From Armatimonadota bacterium (GTDB lineage Bacteria; Armatimonadota; Fimbriimonadia; Fimbriimonadales; GBS-DC): 64,000 nucleotides of DNA. Each line of letters opens with the position of its first letter. The first letter of the stretch is position 1. Both the position numbers and the translations under genes were made by a program. Below, piece by piece: positions 1-8,546 of the stretch. Location: the NCBI GenBank assembly GCA_013359125.1, contig JABWCR010000003.1, positions 124,001 to 188,000 on the forward strand. The letters run 5' to 3'. Under the pieces are notes generated by a model, which was not told where the DNA came from, made no database searches, and saw only the letters and a list, made by a program, of their open reading frames with translations.

Positions 1-11
1 CCTCGGCTCGG

Positions 12-17
12 TAGAAT
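12..17 (+). promoter_or_regulatory. -10 box of groESL
   Basis: TAGAAT at 12-17 lies 10 bases before the CIRCE operator, so transcription should start near 24-25. The -35 element would lie outside the window. Unlike many genes here, this one has a leader with a strong Shine-Dalgarno site (AGGAGGG at 71-77). Confidence 0.55.
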
Positions 18-27
18 ATGACCATCG

Positions 28-54
28 TTAGCGCTCAAACGGTTTGAGCGCTAA
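28..54. promoter_or_regulatory. CIRCE operator (HrcA binding site)
   Basis: A perfect inverted repeat: TTAGCGCTC (28-36), 9-base spacer, GAGCGCTAA (46-54). The classic CIRCE arms are TTAGCACTC and GAGTGCTAA with a 9-base spacer. Each arm here differs by one base, and the two changes compensate so the symmetry is perfect. The site begins a few bases after the expected start of transcription of groES. The matching repressor gene hrcA is at 52724-53785. Confidence 0.93.
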
Positions 55-83
55 AACCAAGACCCATTTCAGGAGGGATCCTT

Positions 84-368
84 ATGCTGAAACCCATAGG
101 CGACCGGGTCGTAGTGCGGCCCAAAGACGCAGACGAAGTAACGAGCAGCGGAATCGTGCTGCCCGACACCGCCAAAGAGCGGCCCCAAGAAGGCGAAGTG
201 ATGGCCGTGGGCGCTGGCCGAACCTTGGACGACGGGCGCGTCGTTGCGCTGGAAGTCAAGGTTGGCGACAAGGTGCTCTTTTCCAAGTATGGCGGCACCG
301 AATTCAAGGTCGGCGGCGAAGAGTACATTATTTTGCGCGAGGACGACATCCTCGCCATCGTTCAGTAA
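84..368 (+). CDS. groES: co-chaperonin GroES
   Basis: 94 residues, the usual length of GroES (Cpn10). It forms the heptameric lid of the GroEL folding chamber in the cytoplasm. The mobile-loop region (about residues 16-35, with SSGIVLP) and the C-terminal stretch [20 protein letters not shown] are typical. The ATG at 84 is preceded by AGGAGGG at 71-77. It is the first gene of a groES-groEL operon, with 18 bases between the genes, and its leader holds the CIRCE operator, so heat-shock control by HrcA is expected. Confidence 0.98.
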   Translation: MLKPIGDRVVVRPKDADEVTSSGIVLPDTAKERPQEGEVMAVGAGRTLDDGRVVALEVKVGDKVLFSKYGGTEFKVGGEEYIILREDDILAIVQ

Positions 369-386
369 ACAAGGAGGAAAAACGAT

Positions 387-2006
387 ATGGCTGCAAAGGA
401 CATTCTGTATAACGAAAGGGCGCGGCACGCCCTGGAGCGCGGCGTGGACACCATTGCCAACGCCGTCAAGGTCACATTGGGCCCCCGAGGCCGAAACGTC
501 GTGCTGGAGAAGAAGTGGGGCAGCCCGACCGTCATCAACGACGGCGTAACCATTGCCAAAGAGATCGAGTTGGAAGACCGATTCGAGAACATGGGCGCCC
601 AGTTGGTGCGCGAAGTCGCGAGCAAGACCAACGACGTAGCCGGCGACGGCACCACTACGGCGACCGTGTTGGCTCAGGCGATCTTTCGAGAAGGTCTGAA
701 GGCCGTCGCGTCCGGCGCCAATCCGATCCAGGTTAAGCGCGGCATCGACAAGGCCGTGGAGGCCGTCGTCGAGCACATTAAGGGCGTGGCCGTGCCCGTA
801 GAGGGCAAGGACGCCGTTCTGCAAGTGGCGACCATTTCGGCGAACGATCCTTCGATCGGCGAGAAAGTGGCCGAGGCGATCGACCGAGTTACCAAGGATG
901 GCGTCATCACGGTTGAAGAGAGCAAGGGCACCCAGACCGAGCTGGAAGTGGTCGAGGGTATGCGATTTGACCGCGGCTACATCTCGCCCTACTTCATTAC
1001 CGACGCCGAGCGAATGGAAGCCGTACTGGAAGATCCGCTGATCCTACTGTACGAGAAGAAGATCAGCTCTGCCCAAGACCTTCTGCCCGTTCTGGAGCAG
1101 GTCGTGAAGTCGGGCCGACCGATGGTCATTATCGCCGAAGATGTAGAGGGCGAAGCCCTGGCCACTTTGGTCGTCAATAAGCTTCGAGGCATCGCCCACA
1201 CCGCCGCCGTCAAGGCGCCCGGATTTGGCGACCGCCGAAAGGCCATGATGGAGGACATCGCGATCCTGACCGGCGGCACCTTCATCACCGAAGATCTGGG
1301 ATACAAACTGGAGAACGTTCAGCTGAACCAGCTGGGCAGCGCCAGCCGCGTGATCCTGGAGAAGGAGAACGCCACCATCGTTGGCGGCAAGGGCGAAAAG
1401 AGCGCGATCGACGGGCGCGTGGCCCAGATCAAGAAACAGATCGAGACCACCGAGAGCGACTACGACCGCGAGAAGCTTCAGGAGCGACTGGCCAAGCTGA
1501 GCGGCGGCGTGGCCGTGATCAAGGTGGGTGCGGCGACCGAGACCGAGATGAAGGAAAAGAAGTCTCGATACGACGACGCGATCCATGCGACAAAGGCCGC
1601 AGTCGAAGAGGGCATCGTGGCTGGAGGCGGCGCCACCCTGGTGAGTGCGATCAAGGCGCTGGACAGCGTGAGCCTGGAAGGCGATTCCAAGATAGGCGCC
1701 AACATCGTGCGCCGCGCTCTGGAGGAGCCCCTTCGACAGATCGCCCATAACGCGGGCGTCGAGGGCAGCGTGATTGTGGAGAAGGTGAAGACCCTGCCCG
1801 CTGGCCAAGGCTACAACGCCGTAACCGGCGAGTTTGTCGATATGGTGAAGGCGGGCATCGTGGACCCGGCCAAGGTTACGCGATCGGCTCTGGAGAACGC
1901 CGGTTCGATCGCCGGGATGCTGCTGACCACCGAAGCTCTGGTGGCCGAGCTTCCCGAGACCGACAAACCCGCTATGCCGACCCCCCCCGGCGGCGGAATG
2001 TACTAA
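387..2006 (+). CDS. groEL: chaperonin GroEL
   Basis: 539 residues, close to the usual 540-548. This is the ATP-driven folding chamber that works with GroES. The N-terminal ATP site is intact (GPRGRNVV near residue 30, [12 protein letters not shown] near residue 86), as is the C-terminal nucleotide motif [13 protein letters not shown]. It ends PPGGGMY, a short version of the Gly/Met-rich tail. AAGGAGG at 371-377 precedes the ATG. A hairpin terminator follows at 2024-2055. The long open frames on the opposite strand are shadows of this codon usage. Confidence 0.98.
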   Translation: MAAKDILYNERARHALERGVDTIANAVKVTLGPRGRNVVLEKKWGSPTVINDGVTIAKEIELEDRFENMGAQLVREVASKTNDVAGDGTTTATVLAQAIFREGLKAVASGANPIQVKRGIDKAVEAVVEHIKGVAVPVEGKDAVLQVATISANDPSIGEKVAEAIDRVTKDGVITVEESKGTQTELEVVEGMRFDRGYISPYFITDAERMEAVLEDPLILLYEKKISSAQDLLPVLEQVVKSGRPMVIIAEDVEGEALATLVVNKLRGIAHTAAVKAPGFGDRRKAMMEDIAILTGGTFITEDLGYKLENVQLNQLGSASRVILEKENATIVGGKGEKSAIDGRVAQIKKQIETTESDYDREKLQERLAKLSGGVAVIKVGAATETEMKEKKSRYDDAIHATKAAVEEGIVAGGGATLVSAIKALDSVSLEGDSKIGANIVRRALEEPLRQIAHNAGVEGSVIVEKVKTLPAGQGYNAVTGEFVDMVKAGIVDPAKVTRSALENAGSIAGMLLTTEALVAELPETDKPAMPTPPGGGMY

Positions 2007-2023
2007 AGAGTAGTTGATGCATG

Positions 2024-2055
2024 CCCCCCAGCCGTGCTAATGCGCGGTTGGGGGG
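2024..2055 (+). terminator. Terminator of groESL
   Basis: CCCCCCAGCCGTG (2024-2036) can pair with CGCGGTTGGGGGG (2043-2055) around a 6-base loop, with two G-T wobbles. It sits 18 bases after the groEL stop. Only two T residues follow, so it may work weakly as an intrinsic terminator or block in both directions between convergent genes. Confidence 0.65.
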
Positions 2056-2095
2056 TTACCTCTCAAGCCGTAATCCACTCAACGCTTTTCGATAC

Positions 2096-2183
2096 CGCCG
2101 CACTCGCGGGTGTGGCGCCGTGCCGCGCGAACGGGAATCTCCAACTTTGTAGCACAATTCTGGGTACGAATCGCACCCCAGAA
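2096..2183 (-). repeat. Dispersed structured 3' element, copy A
   Basis: Read on the minus strand, this starts 5 bases after the TAG stop of the dockerin gene. It has a 7-bp hairpin with a 12-base loop ending GATTCGTA (2183-2158), then TTGTGCTACA, nine variable bases and ATTCCCGTTCG (to 2128). A GC-rich hairpin follows (2117-2096, arms CGCCACAC and GTGCGGCG). Positions 2183-2128 match 28603-28658 at 45 of 56 bases without gaps. No known RNA family recognised. Confidence 0.75.
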
Positions 2184-2188
2184 CAACG

Positions 2189-3532
2189 CTAACATCCGCT
2201 GCCGAACGAGACCAGAACGATGGCCAAGTCGGTGTCGTCCACCACGCCGTCGCCCGTAACATCCTCGGGGCATCCCGTGCAGAAACTGCCAAACGACGAC
2301 AGGACGCGAGCCAGATCGGTATCGTCCACGCATCCGTCCCTATTCACGTCGGCGCGCGGGTCGGCGGCCGTGCGCTGTACATTGCCGACGTTGTCGCGCG
2401 CAAAGACATAGAAAAGATAGAAGTTGCCCGGCGAGCCATTGAAGACCGCGCTTGTCTGGGTCGTCTGCTCCAACCAAACTTCATAGGGCGCGCCGTTCTC
2501 CGACACCAAGATCGTAAAGTCCTTCACGCCCGAGCCGTCGTCCTGGCCGGCCCAGTTCAACTCGATCGGCTGGTCGCCCAGTCCATGCCTCGGCGAAATT
2601 TGGCTGGTCGGAGGCGTCAAGTCAAGAGCGTTGATCCAAGTATTCGTTACAATCGTCTGTTCGCCATCGAACGTGATCGCGGCTTGATTCGCGTAGCTTG
2701 TAAGATGAGCGGGGTTCGCCCGCGGCTGTACCGAGAACGAAATGCGTCCTTCTCCGCGGCCATCTCTATCGACGTTGGGCGGCAAGAATCCGGCCAGGGG
2801 CGCAGTCGGCGGATTGTTGGTCAACGGATCGATGGTCCTAAAGAGCGTATGTAGCGTCCTCGAGCCGAAGTCGAGGCGAACCTCAATATCGACTACGAGG
2901 TTCGCATTATCCGGTACGATGTCGCCATTGGTAAGAGGCACTCGGACATAGCCGCCCTGCGTGCCGACAAGGTCGGTAACCAGCTGATTTCCAAACGCGA
3001 TGTCGCCCATCTCAAAGGTCGAAAGGTCCAGATCGGGATCCAGCACATCGGTAATTCGGACTTCCTGCGCCGGAGCGGTCGCTGCAGGCAAGTTCTCAAA
3101 AAACACTGCGTAGGTCATGGTCCTTGGCGCAGGCAGCCATCCTTGGGCGCTAAATCCGATAGGACCGACCTTTTCGTTCGGATCGATCGCAACGACGATC
3201 GTGCTTTCGCCTCCTTGATTATCCTCGCCGCCTGTATTGCCTCCGGCGCCTCCTCCTCCTCCGCCGCCTTTGCTGCCGCCTGCTCCGCCGCCGCCCGCAA
3301 TGGAGCCTTGAGAGCCGATCGACGGCGACATGCTGAGCAACGGGCCTAGCGAATAACTGGATCTGCTGTCGAATAGACTTGTTTCGTCTGAACTTGCAAG
3401 GCCGGTCGGTTCGACGCCTGACGTTTCAGCTCGCTCTCCGACTGGCTCTCTTGAGTCGGCGCGAAATCCATGTTGCGGCAAGATGGCCGAAACCAGGACA
3501 AGACCCAAAAGACCGAGGCAGGCTCGTTTCAT
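2189..3532 (-). CDS. Secreted protein with C-terminal dockerin-like tag
   Basis: 447 residues with an N-terminal signal peptide (about 1-25). Next comes a low-complexity region with a Gly-rich stretch near 80-105. A domain beginning DPNEKVGPIGF (about 115-300) has the pattern FENLPAATAPAQ...ITDVLDPDLD seen in many bacterial surface proteins. An Ig-like segment (about 305-390, DGSGVKDFTILVSENG) follows. The last 55 residues hold two calcium-binding repeats, DVNRDGCVDDTDLARVLSSFG and DVTGDGVVDDTDLAIVLVSFG. Similar tags end the proteins at 33428 and 51002. The function is unknown; a surface or extracellular role is inferred. It lies 26 bases downstream of the broken gene at 3559-4735. Confidence 0.85.
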   Translation of the reverse strand: MKRACLGLLGLVLVSAILPQHGFRADSREPVGERAETSGVEPTGLASSDETSLFDSRSSYSLGPLLSMSPSIGSQGSIAGGGGAGGSKGGGGGGGAGGNTGGEDNQGGESTIVVAIDPNEKVGPIGFSAQGWLPAPRTMTYAVFFENLPAATAPAQEVRITDVLDPDLDLSTFEMGDIAFGNQLVTDLVGTQGGYVRVPLTNGDIVPDNANLVVDIEVRLDFGSRTLHTLFRTIDPLTNNPPTAPLAGFLPPNVDRDGRGEGRISFSVQPRANPAHLTSYANQAAITFDGEQTIVTNTWINALDLTPPTSQISPRHGLGDQPIELNWAGQDDGSGVKDFTILVSENGAPYEVWLEQTTQTSAVFNGSPGNFYLFYVFARDNVGNVQRTAADPRADVNRDGCVDDTDLARVLSSFGSFCTGCPEDVTGDGVVDDTDLAIVLVSFGSGC

Positions 3533-3558
3533 GCGAATCGGATAGTGCGACGACTCCG

Positions 3559-4735
3559 CTATGGTGCGACGGCCCGAGCTTGCAACGTGGCCGTGCCAAC
3601 CGTTGGGAAGTTAGGAACGACTGCCTCATAGACGGAGTTTAGATCGTCTCCGCTAATCCGAGTTGCATCGACGATCACATGGTCTCCCTGAAAGGGAACC
3701 ATCCTCACATAGACCCTCCATGTTGACGGCACGTTCTTCGCTTCGATGCGAATGGTAACCGAAGTCGTGTCCTGAAAGATAATCGCGTTGGGATTCACAT
3801 GTCCCGCTCTTGGGTCGGTGGAGACGTTGCTGGTTCCTACGCGAGCGATCGTAACAGATGGCGCCGACAGATCGGGGAAAATGGGCTGAATCGGCCCCAG
3901 AGAGGCGGCACAGGAACCGTGCCGTCCGTATAGCCTGCAGTGTTGCCTTCCAAGCGAACTCGGCCGGGTCTTACGTTGCCGCTATCGCTAGTAACAATAT
4001 TGCCGGTGCCTATGATATGAAAGGCTTGAAGCCGCACAGCGCCGCCGCTGCCCCTATTAGAACTGTTGATGCCGCTGTTGTAGTACGCTTGGATAAGACC
4101 GGAGAGTCGCAGAGTTGTATTGGACGCTATTAAGATCGCGCCGCCCCCGCCACCTCCGGCATGTTGAGTTAGGCCAGCCCCTCCAGAGCCTCCGATTAGT
4201 GGGAAGACGCCTTCATTCCCATAGGTTCGGTTGTTGGGCGGCGGCAATACGCCGTAAACCCCAAAATGCTCATTAAAATGCCCGCCGCCCGGCCCAAGTC
4301 CAGCTGATGGCGAAGTGATGCCGGCACCCGATAGAGGCCTGCCTCCGCGAAAACCGCCCGGGCCAGGCTCCGCGAAACCCTGATTGATTGCGTCCTCCCC
4401 GTGAATGTTGATCCGTCCAGCGATGATGACATCTTCTTGTACAAGCCAAATCACAGGCGCTCGAGAAGGGTGATTTCGGAATGAAACGGTTACACTCGCC
4501 GGAATGTTTACCGATCGAAACTTGAACACAATCGCCCACTTTTCCGGATCGTATATCCCATTGCCGTTGCCCGGTGCATTCCATGCGCCTGTCGGCGCTA
4601 GAGAGAGAGATCGATTAGAATGTTCGAGGCGGGATTAAAGTCCCCGTCTGAGCCATCCGAGCCGTTGTTTAGTTGTGCAAACCCGAACGACGTTGCGAGC
4701 AAAACGACGAAACAAACGAGCGAGAAACGAATCAT
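3559..4735 (-). pseudogene. Frameshifted gene for an exported Gly-rich protein
   Basis: Three pieces in different frames make one protein of about 391 residues. Piece 1 starts with an ATG at 4735 after GGAGGTG, has the signal peptide MIRFSLVCFVVLLATSFGFA, and stops in the (GA)5 tract at 4601-4610. Removing one GA unit rejoins it in frame to piece 2 (NGIYDPEKWAIVFKFRSVNI...). Piece 2 is Gly-rich and ends near 3895-3898, a run of four C. Adding one base there continues into piece 3 (PIQPIFPDLSAPSVTIARVG...), which stops at 3559. Both breaks fall in simple-sequence runs. This may be a decaying gene, a phase-variable gene or sequencing error. No enzyme motif is visible. Confidence 0.75.
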
Positions 4736-4867
4736 GACGCACCTCCGAACTTTCAGTTGTGGAGAATTCACCGAGAGCGAAGCCGATTCCTGTTAAGTTG
4801 TCGCAAAGGATGTGGATCGATCTTGAAACATCTAAGGAAACTCGCAATTATGCCTGAGTCGCCAGGC

Positions 4868-5389
4868 CTATTGGCCCGATGTGCCCGGCACAGTTGTCGG
4901 CTGAGGGTTGTAAGGAGGCGATAGGGTCGGCTGGTTCGGCTGTTGCCGATCCATTGGGATTGTATAACCCTCTGGGGCGCCCTGCACCCCATAGCCGTAT
5001 CGCCCGGTCTGAGGATCTAACTGCACGGGCGGGGTTTGAGGCTGTACAGTCGCGCGCCGCTCGGTCCAAACGTCGGCGCCTTTATTCTGACCGGCCGAAC
5101 TAGTCGAAGGCGGTCCGCCCAGGTTCTGCTCGCCCGGCGTTACCAAACCTTGATCGGGCACAAACGCCGATGTAGCCGGTTGGTCCGATTGCTGTGGCAA
5201 TGGCTCGGGATCGCGCCGACCCGGATAGATGCCGACCGCCGGTCCGGGACCGGATTGGTTCAGTTCGCGCTTTACCCGTTCGTGCTCTTCCTCGGTCTGC
5301 TTGCGCAGCGCTTCTTCGCTCGTCTGGCCGCATCCAGCCAGCATCGCCAGCGCCCCGCACAGCCCGATCATCGCCAGTAGGCTTCTCAT
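4868..5389 (-). CDS. Pro/Gln-rich lipoprotein, function unknown
   Basis: 173 residues. The N-terminus MRSLLAMIGLCGALAMLAGC carries a clear lipobox (LAGC), so lipid attachment at Cys20 is expected. A short charged helix follows (EEALRKQTEEEHERVKREL), then a long low-complexity tail rich in Pro, Gln and Gly, probably disordered. A CATAAT box at 5403-5398 ends 8 bases before the ATG, so the mRNA is probably leaderless. It is divergent from the aldolase gene. No recognised domain. Confidence 0.8.
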   Translation of the reverse strand: MRSLLAMIGLCGALAMLAGCGQTSEEALRKQTEEEHERVKRELNQSGPGPAVGIYPGRRDPEPLPQQSDQPATSAFVPDQGLVTPGEQNLGGPPSTSSAGQNKGADVWTERRATVQPQTPPVQLDPQTGRYGYGVQGAPEGYTIPMDRQQPNQPTLSPPYNPQPTTVPGTSGQ

Positions 5390-5397
5390 CTATCTAC

Positions 5398-5403
5398 ATT
5401 ATG
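5398..5403 (-). promoter_or_regulatory. -10 box, leaderless start of the lipoprotein gene
   Basis: CATAAT on the minus strand, 8 bases before the ATG at 5389. There is no room for a ribosome-binding site. Confidence 0.5.
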
Positions 5404-5426
5404 GCCGATGTTTGCCCCCATCGGCG

Positions 5427-5432
5427 TATAAT
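5427..5432 (+). promoter_or_regulatory. -10 box, leaderless start of the aldolase gene
   Basis: TATAAT, 7 bases before the ATG at 5440. Transcription should start at or next to the A of the start codon. Confidence 0.6.
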
Positions 5433-5439
5433 TTTGACT

Positions 5440-6189
5440 ATGGGGGATGCTCAAAAAGTTCTGGCCGAACTATGCCGACAGATCGCCGCGCTCGATTACG
5501 TCATCCTGAGCGAAGGCAACGCCGCGGCGAGAGAGGACGAGACGACCTTTTGGGTCAAGGCCAGCGGCGAACAAATGGCCAACGTCCAGACTGATTCGCT
5601 GGTCAAAGTTTCATTTGAGCCGTTGGTTCGCCTCCTGAGAGCGGGAGAAGACAGCGGCCCAGAGAGCGCATTGACCGAAGCCAACCAGACGCCCGAACGA
5701 GGCCAACCGTCCGTCGAAAGTTTTATGCACGCCGCGCTGCTGACCCATTGTGGGGCCAACTTTTCGCTCCATTCGCACCCGATCCCGATCTTGGCGCTGG
5801 CCTGTCTGCCCAATATCGAGCATATCGTCGTCGCCCGGCTCTTTCCCGATGACGCGGTCTTTTGCGGTCCGGCCACCTGCCTAGTGCCCTATGTCGATCC
5901 AGGACTGCCGCTGGCGAAAGAGATCATCAAGCAAGTCGATCGCTTCAAAGCCAAGCACGACGGCTGGCCAAAGGTTATCCTGCTCCAAAACCACGGTCTT
6001 ATCACCTTGGGCCAGACTGCTAACGAGGCGATGGCGGCTCACCAGATGGCGGTCAAGGCTGCTCAAGTCTGGCTGGCCGCGCTCGCTGCTTCCGGCGATG
6101 TCGCCGCCTTGCCTCAGGACGAGGTGAAGCGAATCTTGTCCAGAGAAGACGAAAAGCGCCGGCAGAAGATGCTCTGGGGCGATTTGTGA
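5440..6189 (+). CDS. Class II aldolase/adducin-family protein
   Basis: 249 residues. The family includes L-fuculose-, L-rhamnulose- and related sugar-phosphate aldolases that use a zinc ion to cleave a C-C bond. Candidate zinc ligands are His111 and His113 (SLHSHPIP) and His185 (LQNHGLITLG), with the usual TANEAMAAHQMA helix after them. The ATG at 5440 was chosen because TATAAT ends 7 bases upstream and the family N-terminus (VLAELCRQIAALDYV) follows directly. The next gene overlaps by 4 bases (GTGA), so the two are probably co-translated in one sugar pathway. The substrate is not readable from sequence. Confidence 0.85.
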   Translation: MGDAQKVLAELCRQIAALDYVILSEGNAAAREDETTFWVKASGEQMANVQTDSLVKVSFEPLVRLLRAGEDSGPESALTEANQTPERGQPSVESFMHAALLTHCGANFSLHSHPIPILALACLPNIEHIVVARLFPDDAVFCGPATCLVPYVDPGLPLAKEIIKQVDRFKAKHDGWPKVILLQNHGLITLGQTANEAMAAHQMAVKAAQVWLAALAASGDVAALPQDEVKRILSREDEKRRQKMLWGDL

Positions 6190-7673
6190 TCCTCCCCAAG
6201 ACTTTTTGGCAGTGGCGTCTTTATGGCGCCGGGTTAGAAAGCCTGCGGCTTGAAGAGGTCGAGCTGCGACACCCGGGCGCGGGCGAGGTTCTGGCTCGAA
6301 TCGATGCTTGTGGGATTTGTTTTAGCGATGTCAAAATTGTACGACTAGGCGGCGACCATCCGAGACTTCGCGGCCGAGACCTTAGCCGTCATCCTGTGGC
6401 GATGGGGCACGAGATCTGTTGCACGATCGTCGAAGCGGGCGGCGATGTGGCCAGTAGATTTCCCATCGGATCGCGCTGGACGGTGCAGGCGGACGTGTTT
6501 CACCAAGGTGTCGGCAAAGCGGTCGGCTATGCGCTGGAGGGCGGCTTTGGCGAGTATACGATTTTTGGCGAACCGGTTCTGAACGGAGACGAGGGCTGCT
6601 ACCTGATCCCCGTTGCCGACAGTGTGTCGGACGAGGCCGCTGCGCTGATCGAGCCATGGGCCTGCGTGGCCGCCGCGTTGAGAATAGAACCCCGAACTGC
6701 GCCCAAAGAGGGCGGAAAAATGGCCATCGTCTGTGCCGAATCGCCACAAGCCGCTTATACGTTTTCTGGCTTGACGGGCCCAGTCGTCTATTCCGGCCCA
6801 GAGGGCGGTGTTCGATTCGATGTTCCGGCAATCACAAAAGAAAAATGGCAGGACAGCGCGCCGTTCGACGACATCGCACTCTTCGGAAATCTGCCTGACG
6901 AGACGATCATCGAAGCCCAGACCCTCCTCAATCGCGGAGGCGTCTTGGCCATCGTCAGGCACGGCGCAGTGTCGGGTCAATTAGACTTGGGACGCATCCA
7001 CTACGACGGCATCGCCGTCTGCGCCACGACGAATTGGGACGCTCGCGAGGCCTATCGCCGCAATCGTTCGTCGCGATTAACGCCGGGCGGTCGGCTCATG
7101 CTCTTTGGCGCGGGAGGGCCGATGGGTCGGATGTTCGCCGAGCAGGCGCTGTCGTTAGATCGCCCCCCAACGCTCATTTGCGCGGTCGATCGACATCCCG
7201 ACCGGCTGCGCGCGCTTAAGGAGTTCGTCGGCGATCGCGCTAGCCTCCGATTGATCGACACCAGCGACGCCGACTGGATCGGACAAGCCCGCTCTTTGAC
7301 GAACGGTGCAGGTTACGACGAGATTGTCTACCTCTCGTCCTCTCCCGATTCGATCGCCGACGCTTGGTCGCTAATCGGATCGGAAGGCATCTTGAACCTC
7401 TTTGCGGGCATACCTAAAGGTCAGTTAGCGGACTTCGACCTAACGCCAATGCTGGCTCGGCACGCCCGAATCTTGGGCAGCAGCGGATCGACCATAGCCG
7501 ACATGGCAGAGGTCGCCAGACTGACCGAAGCCGGAAGACTGTGTCCAGAGAGAATAGCCGCCGCTGCCGGGGGATTAGCCGCAGTCAAGGAGGGCGTCAT
7601 AGCGACCGCCGAGCGTCGATATCCAGGAAAGATCGTGATCTATCCGCAGCAGCGAGATCGTCCTCTCAGATAA
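6186..7673 (+). CDS. Zinc-dependent alcohol/polyol dehydrogenase (MDR family)
   Basis: 495 residues, longer than the usual 340-420 for medium-chain dehydrogenases. The N-terminal GroES-like catalytic domain shows the zinc Cys in DACGICFSDVK (about residue 43) and MGHE near residue 72. A Rossmann part carries LMLFGAGGPMGRMFAEQA (about 305-325). The extra length lies between them and resembles the layout of L-sorbose-1-phosphate reductase-type proteins, but I cannot assign a substrate. The GTG start overlaps the aldolase stop (GTGA), suggesting a two-step sugar conversion with that gene. Confidence 0.75.
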   Translation: MILPKTFWQWRLYGAGLESLRLEEVELRHPGAGEVLARIDACGICFSDVKIVRLGGDHPRLRGRDLSRHPVAMGHEICCTIVEAGGDVASRFPIGSRWTVQADVFHQGVGKAVGYALEGGFGEYTIFGEPVLNGDEGCYLIPVADSVSDEAAALIEPWACVAAALRIEPRTAPKEGGKMAIVCAESPQAAYTFSGLTGPVVYSGPEGGVRFDVPAITKEKWQDSAPFDDIALFGNLPDETIIEAQTLLNRGGVLAIVRHGAVSGQLDLGRIHYDGIAVCATTNWDAREAYRRNRSSRLTPGGRLMLFGAGGPMGRMFAEQALSLDRPPTLICAVDRHPDRLRALKEFVGDRASLRLIDTSDADWIGQARSLTNGAGYDEIVYLSSSPDSIADAWSLIGSEGILNLFAGIPKGQLADFDLTPMLARHARILGSSGSTIADMAEVARLTEAGRLCPERIAAAAGGLAAVKEGVIATAERRYPGKIVIYPQQRDRPLR

Positions 7674-8421
7674 ACCCATCAAGGTCGATGTCTGGAAGGT
7701 CGTCTTCGACCTGCTCGATGATCGACATCGTAAATCGCAATCGACCGCCAAACTCCTCTTTGGCCATCCGGCCGATCTCCAGCGCCTCGTCCATTTTGCC
7801 GCCCGCCAGCAAGGCAACCAGGGTCAGCGCATACAGATCGTCCAAGTTCTTAATCGCGGTCGCTTCATCGTGTCCGCTCATCCAGCCATAGCCGTTCACG
7901 GCGTCCCAGCAACGCCTGACCCAATGAATGCAACGCGCCTTTTGGCCGCTGTACCATTCAACGCCCACCATGCCCTTTAGGGCGCCAAAATGATCGCCTT
8001 TTAAGGTCAAGGCTTTTCGAAACCAAGAGCGCGCCTGCGCGTAGTGATCCAACTTGCATAAAGCTTCGCCCATGCGAACGATCGGTTCCGGGTCGTAAGG
8101 GCTCAAACGGCGCCAGGTGTCTAGATATTCGAAGTGCCGCTCGTCATCGTCTATGGCAGCCGTTTCGTCGGCCAAGCAGGCAAGCGCGATAATAGAGAGC
8201 TCTCTTGCCCGATCGACGATCAAGTCGTCGCCTATCAGGGTCATCGGCAGCGTGTTCTCCAACGCGCGCGCATACCATCCTCGATCGATCAGGCCTCGAG
8301 CTTCCTCGCATAGCGCCATCGCTTCAAAATGAAGCCGCGCGCGGTCGTGATCGATAGTTTCTGAGAGCAGATTGGCCGCGGCTAGCGCCGCCTTGCTCGG
8401 GGTCGACTTTGTCTTTGCCAT
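7666..8421 (-). CDS. TPR-like repeat protein
   Basis: 251 residues, mostly helical, with tetratricopeptide-like units. The clearest is PIVRMGEALCKLDHYAQARSWF (about residues 110-140), followed by a second unit around FGALKGMVGVEWYSGQKARCIHW. It has no signal peptide, so it is probably a cytoplasmic scaffold protein with an acidic C-terminus (EQVEDDLPDIDLDGFI). The ATG at 8421 is preceded by GGAGGC. Its 3' end overlaps the convergent dehydrogenase gene by 8 bases. The partner is unknown. Confidence 0.7.
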   Translation of the reverse strand: MAKTKSTPSKAALAAANLLSETIDHDRARLHFEAMALCEEARGLIDRGWYARALENTLPMTLIGDDLIVDRARELSIIALACLADETAAIDDDERHFEYLDTWRRLSPYDPEPIVRMGEALCKLDHYAQARSWFRKALTLKGDHFGALKGMVGVEWYSGQKARCIHWVRRCWDAVNGYGWMSGHDEATAIKNLDDLYALTLVALLAGGKMDEALEIGRMAKEEFGGRLRFTMSIIEQVEDDLPDIDLDGFI

Positions 8422-8546
8422 AGTTTAGGGCGCCTCCGTTTATCCTGAGCGCCAGCGAACGTTCTGTCGATATTATGCATTACGAAGGCTCAAGTCCAAA
8501 CGTTTCGGGGGCAGAGCCGGTAAACTTACAGACAGCAAGAGCAACC

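Noticed and set aside
69-1808. Long minus-strand open frames opposite groES and groEL
   Set aside because: They are antisense shadows caused by GC-rich codon use; no recognisable domain or start signal.
3241-3300. A GC-rich run resembling a triplet repeat array
   Set aside because: It only encodes the Gly-rich linker of the dockerin-tagged protein; the codons vary and there is no unit structure.
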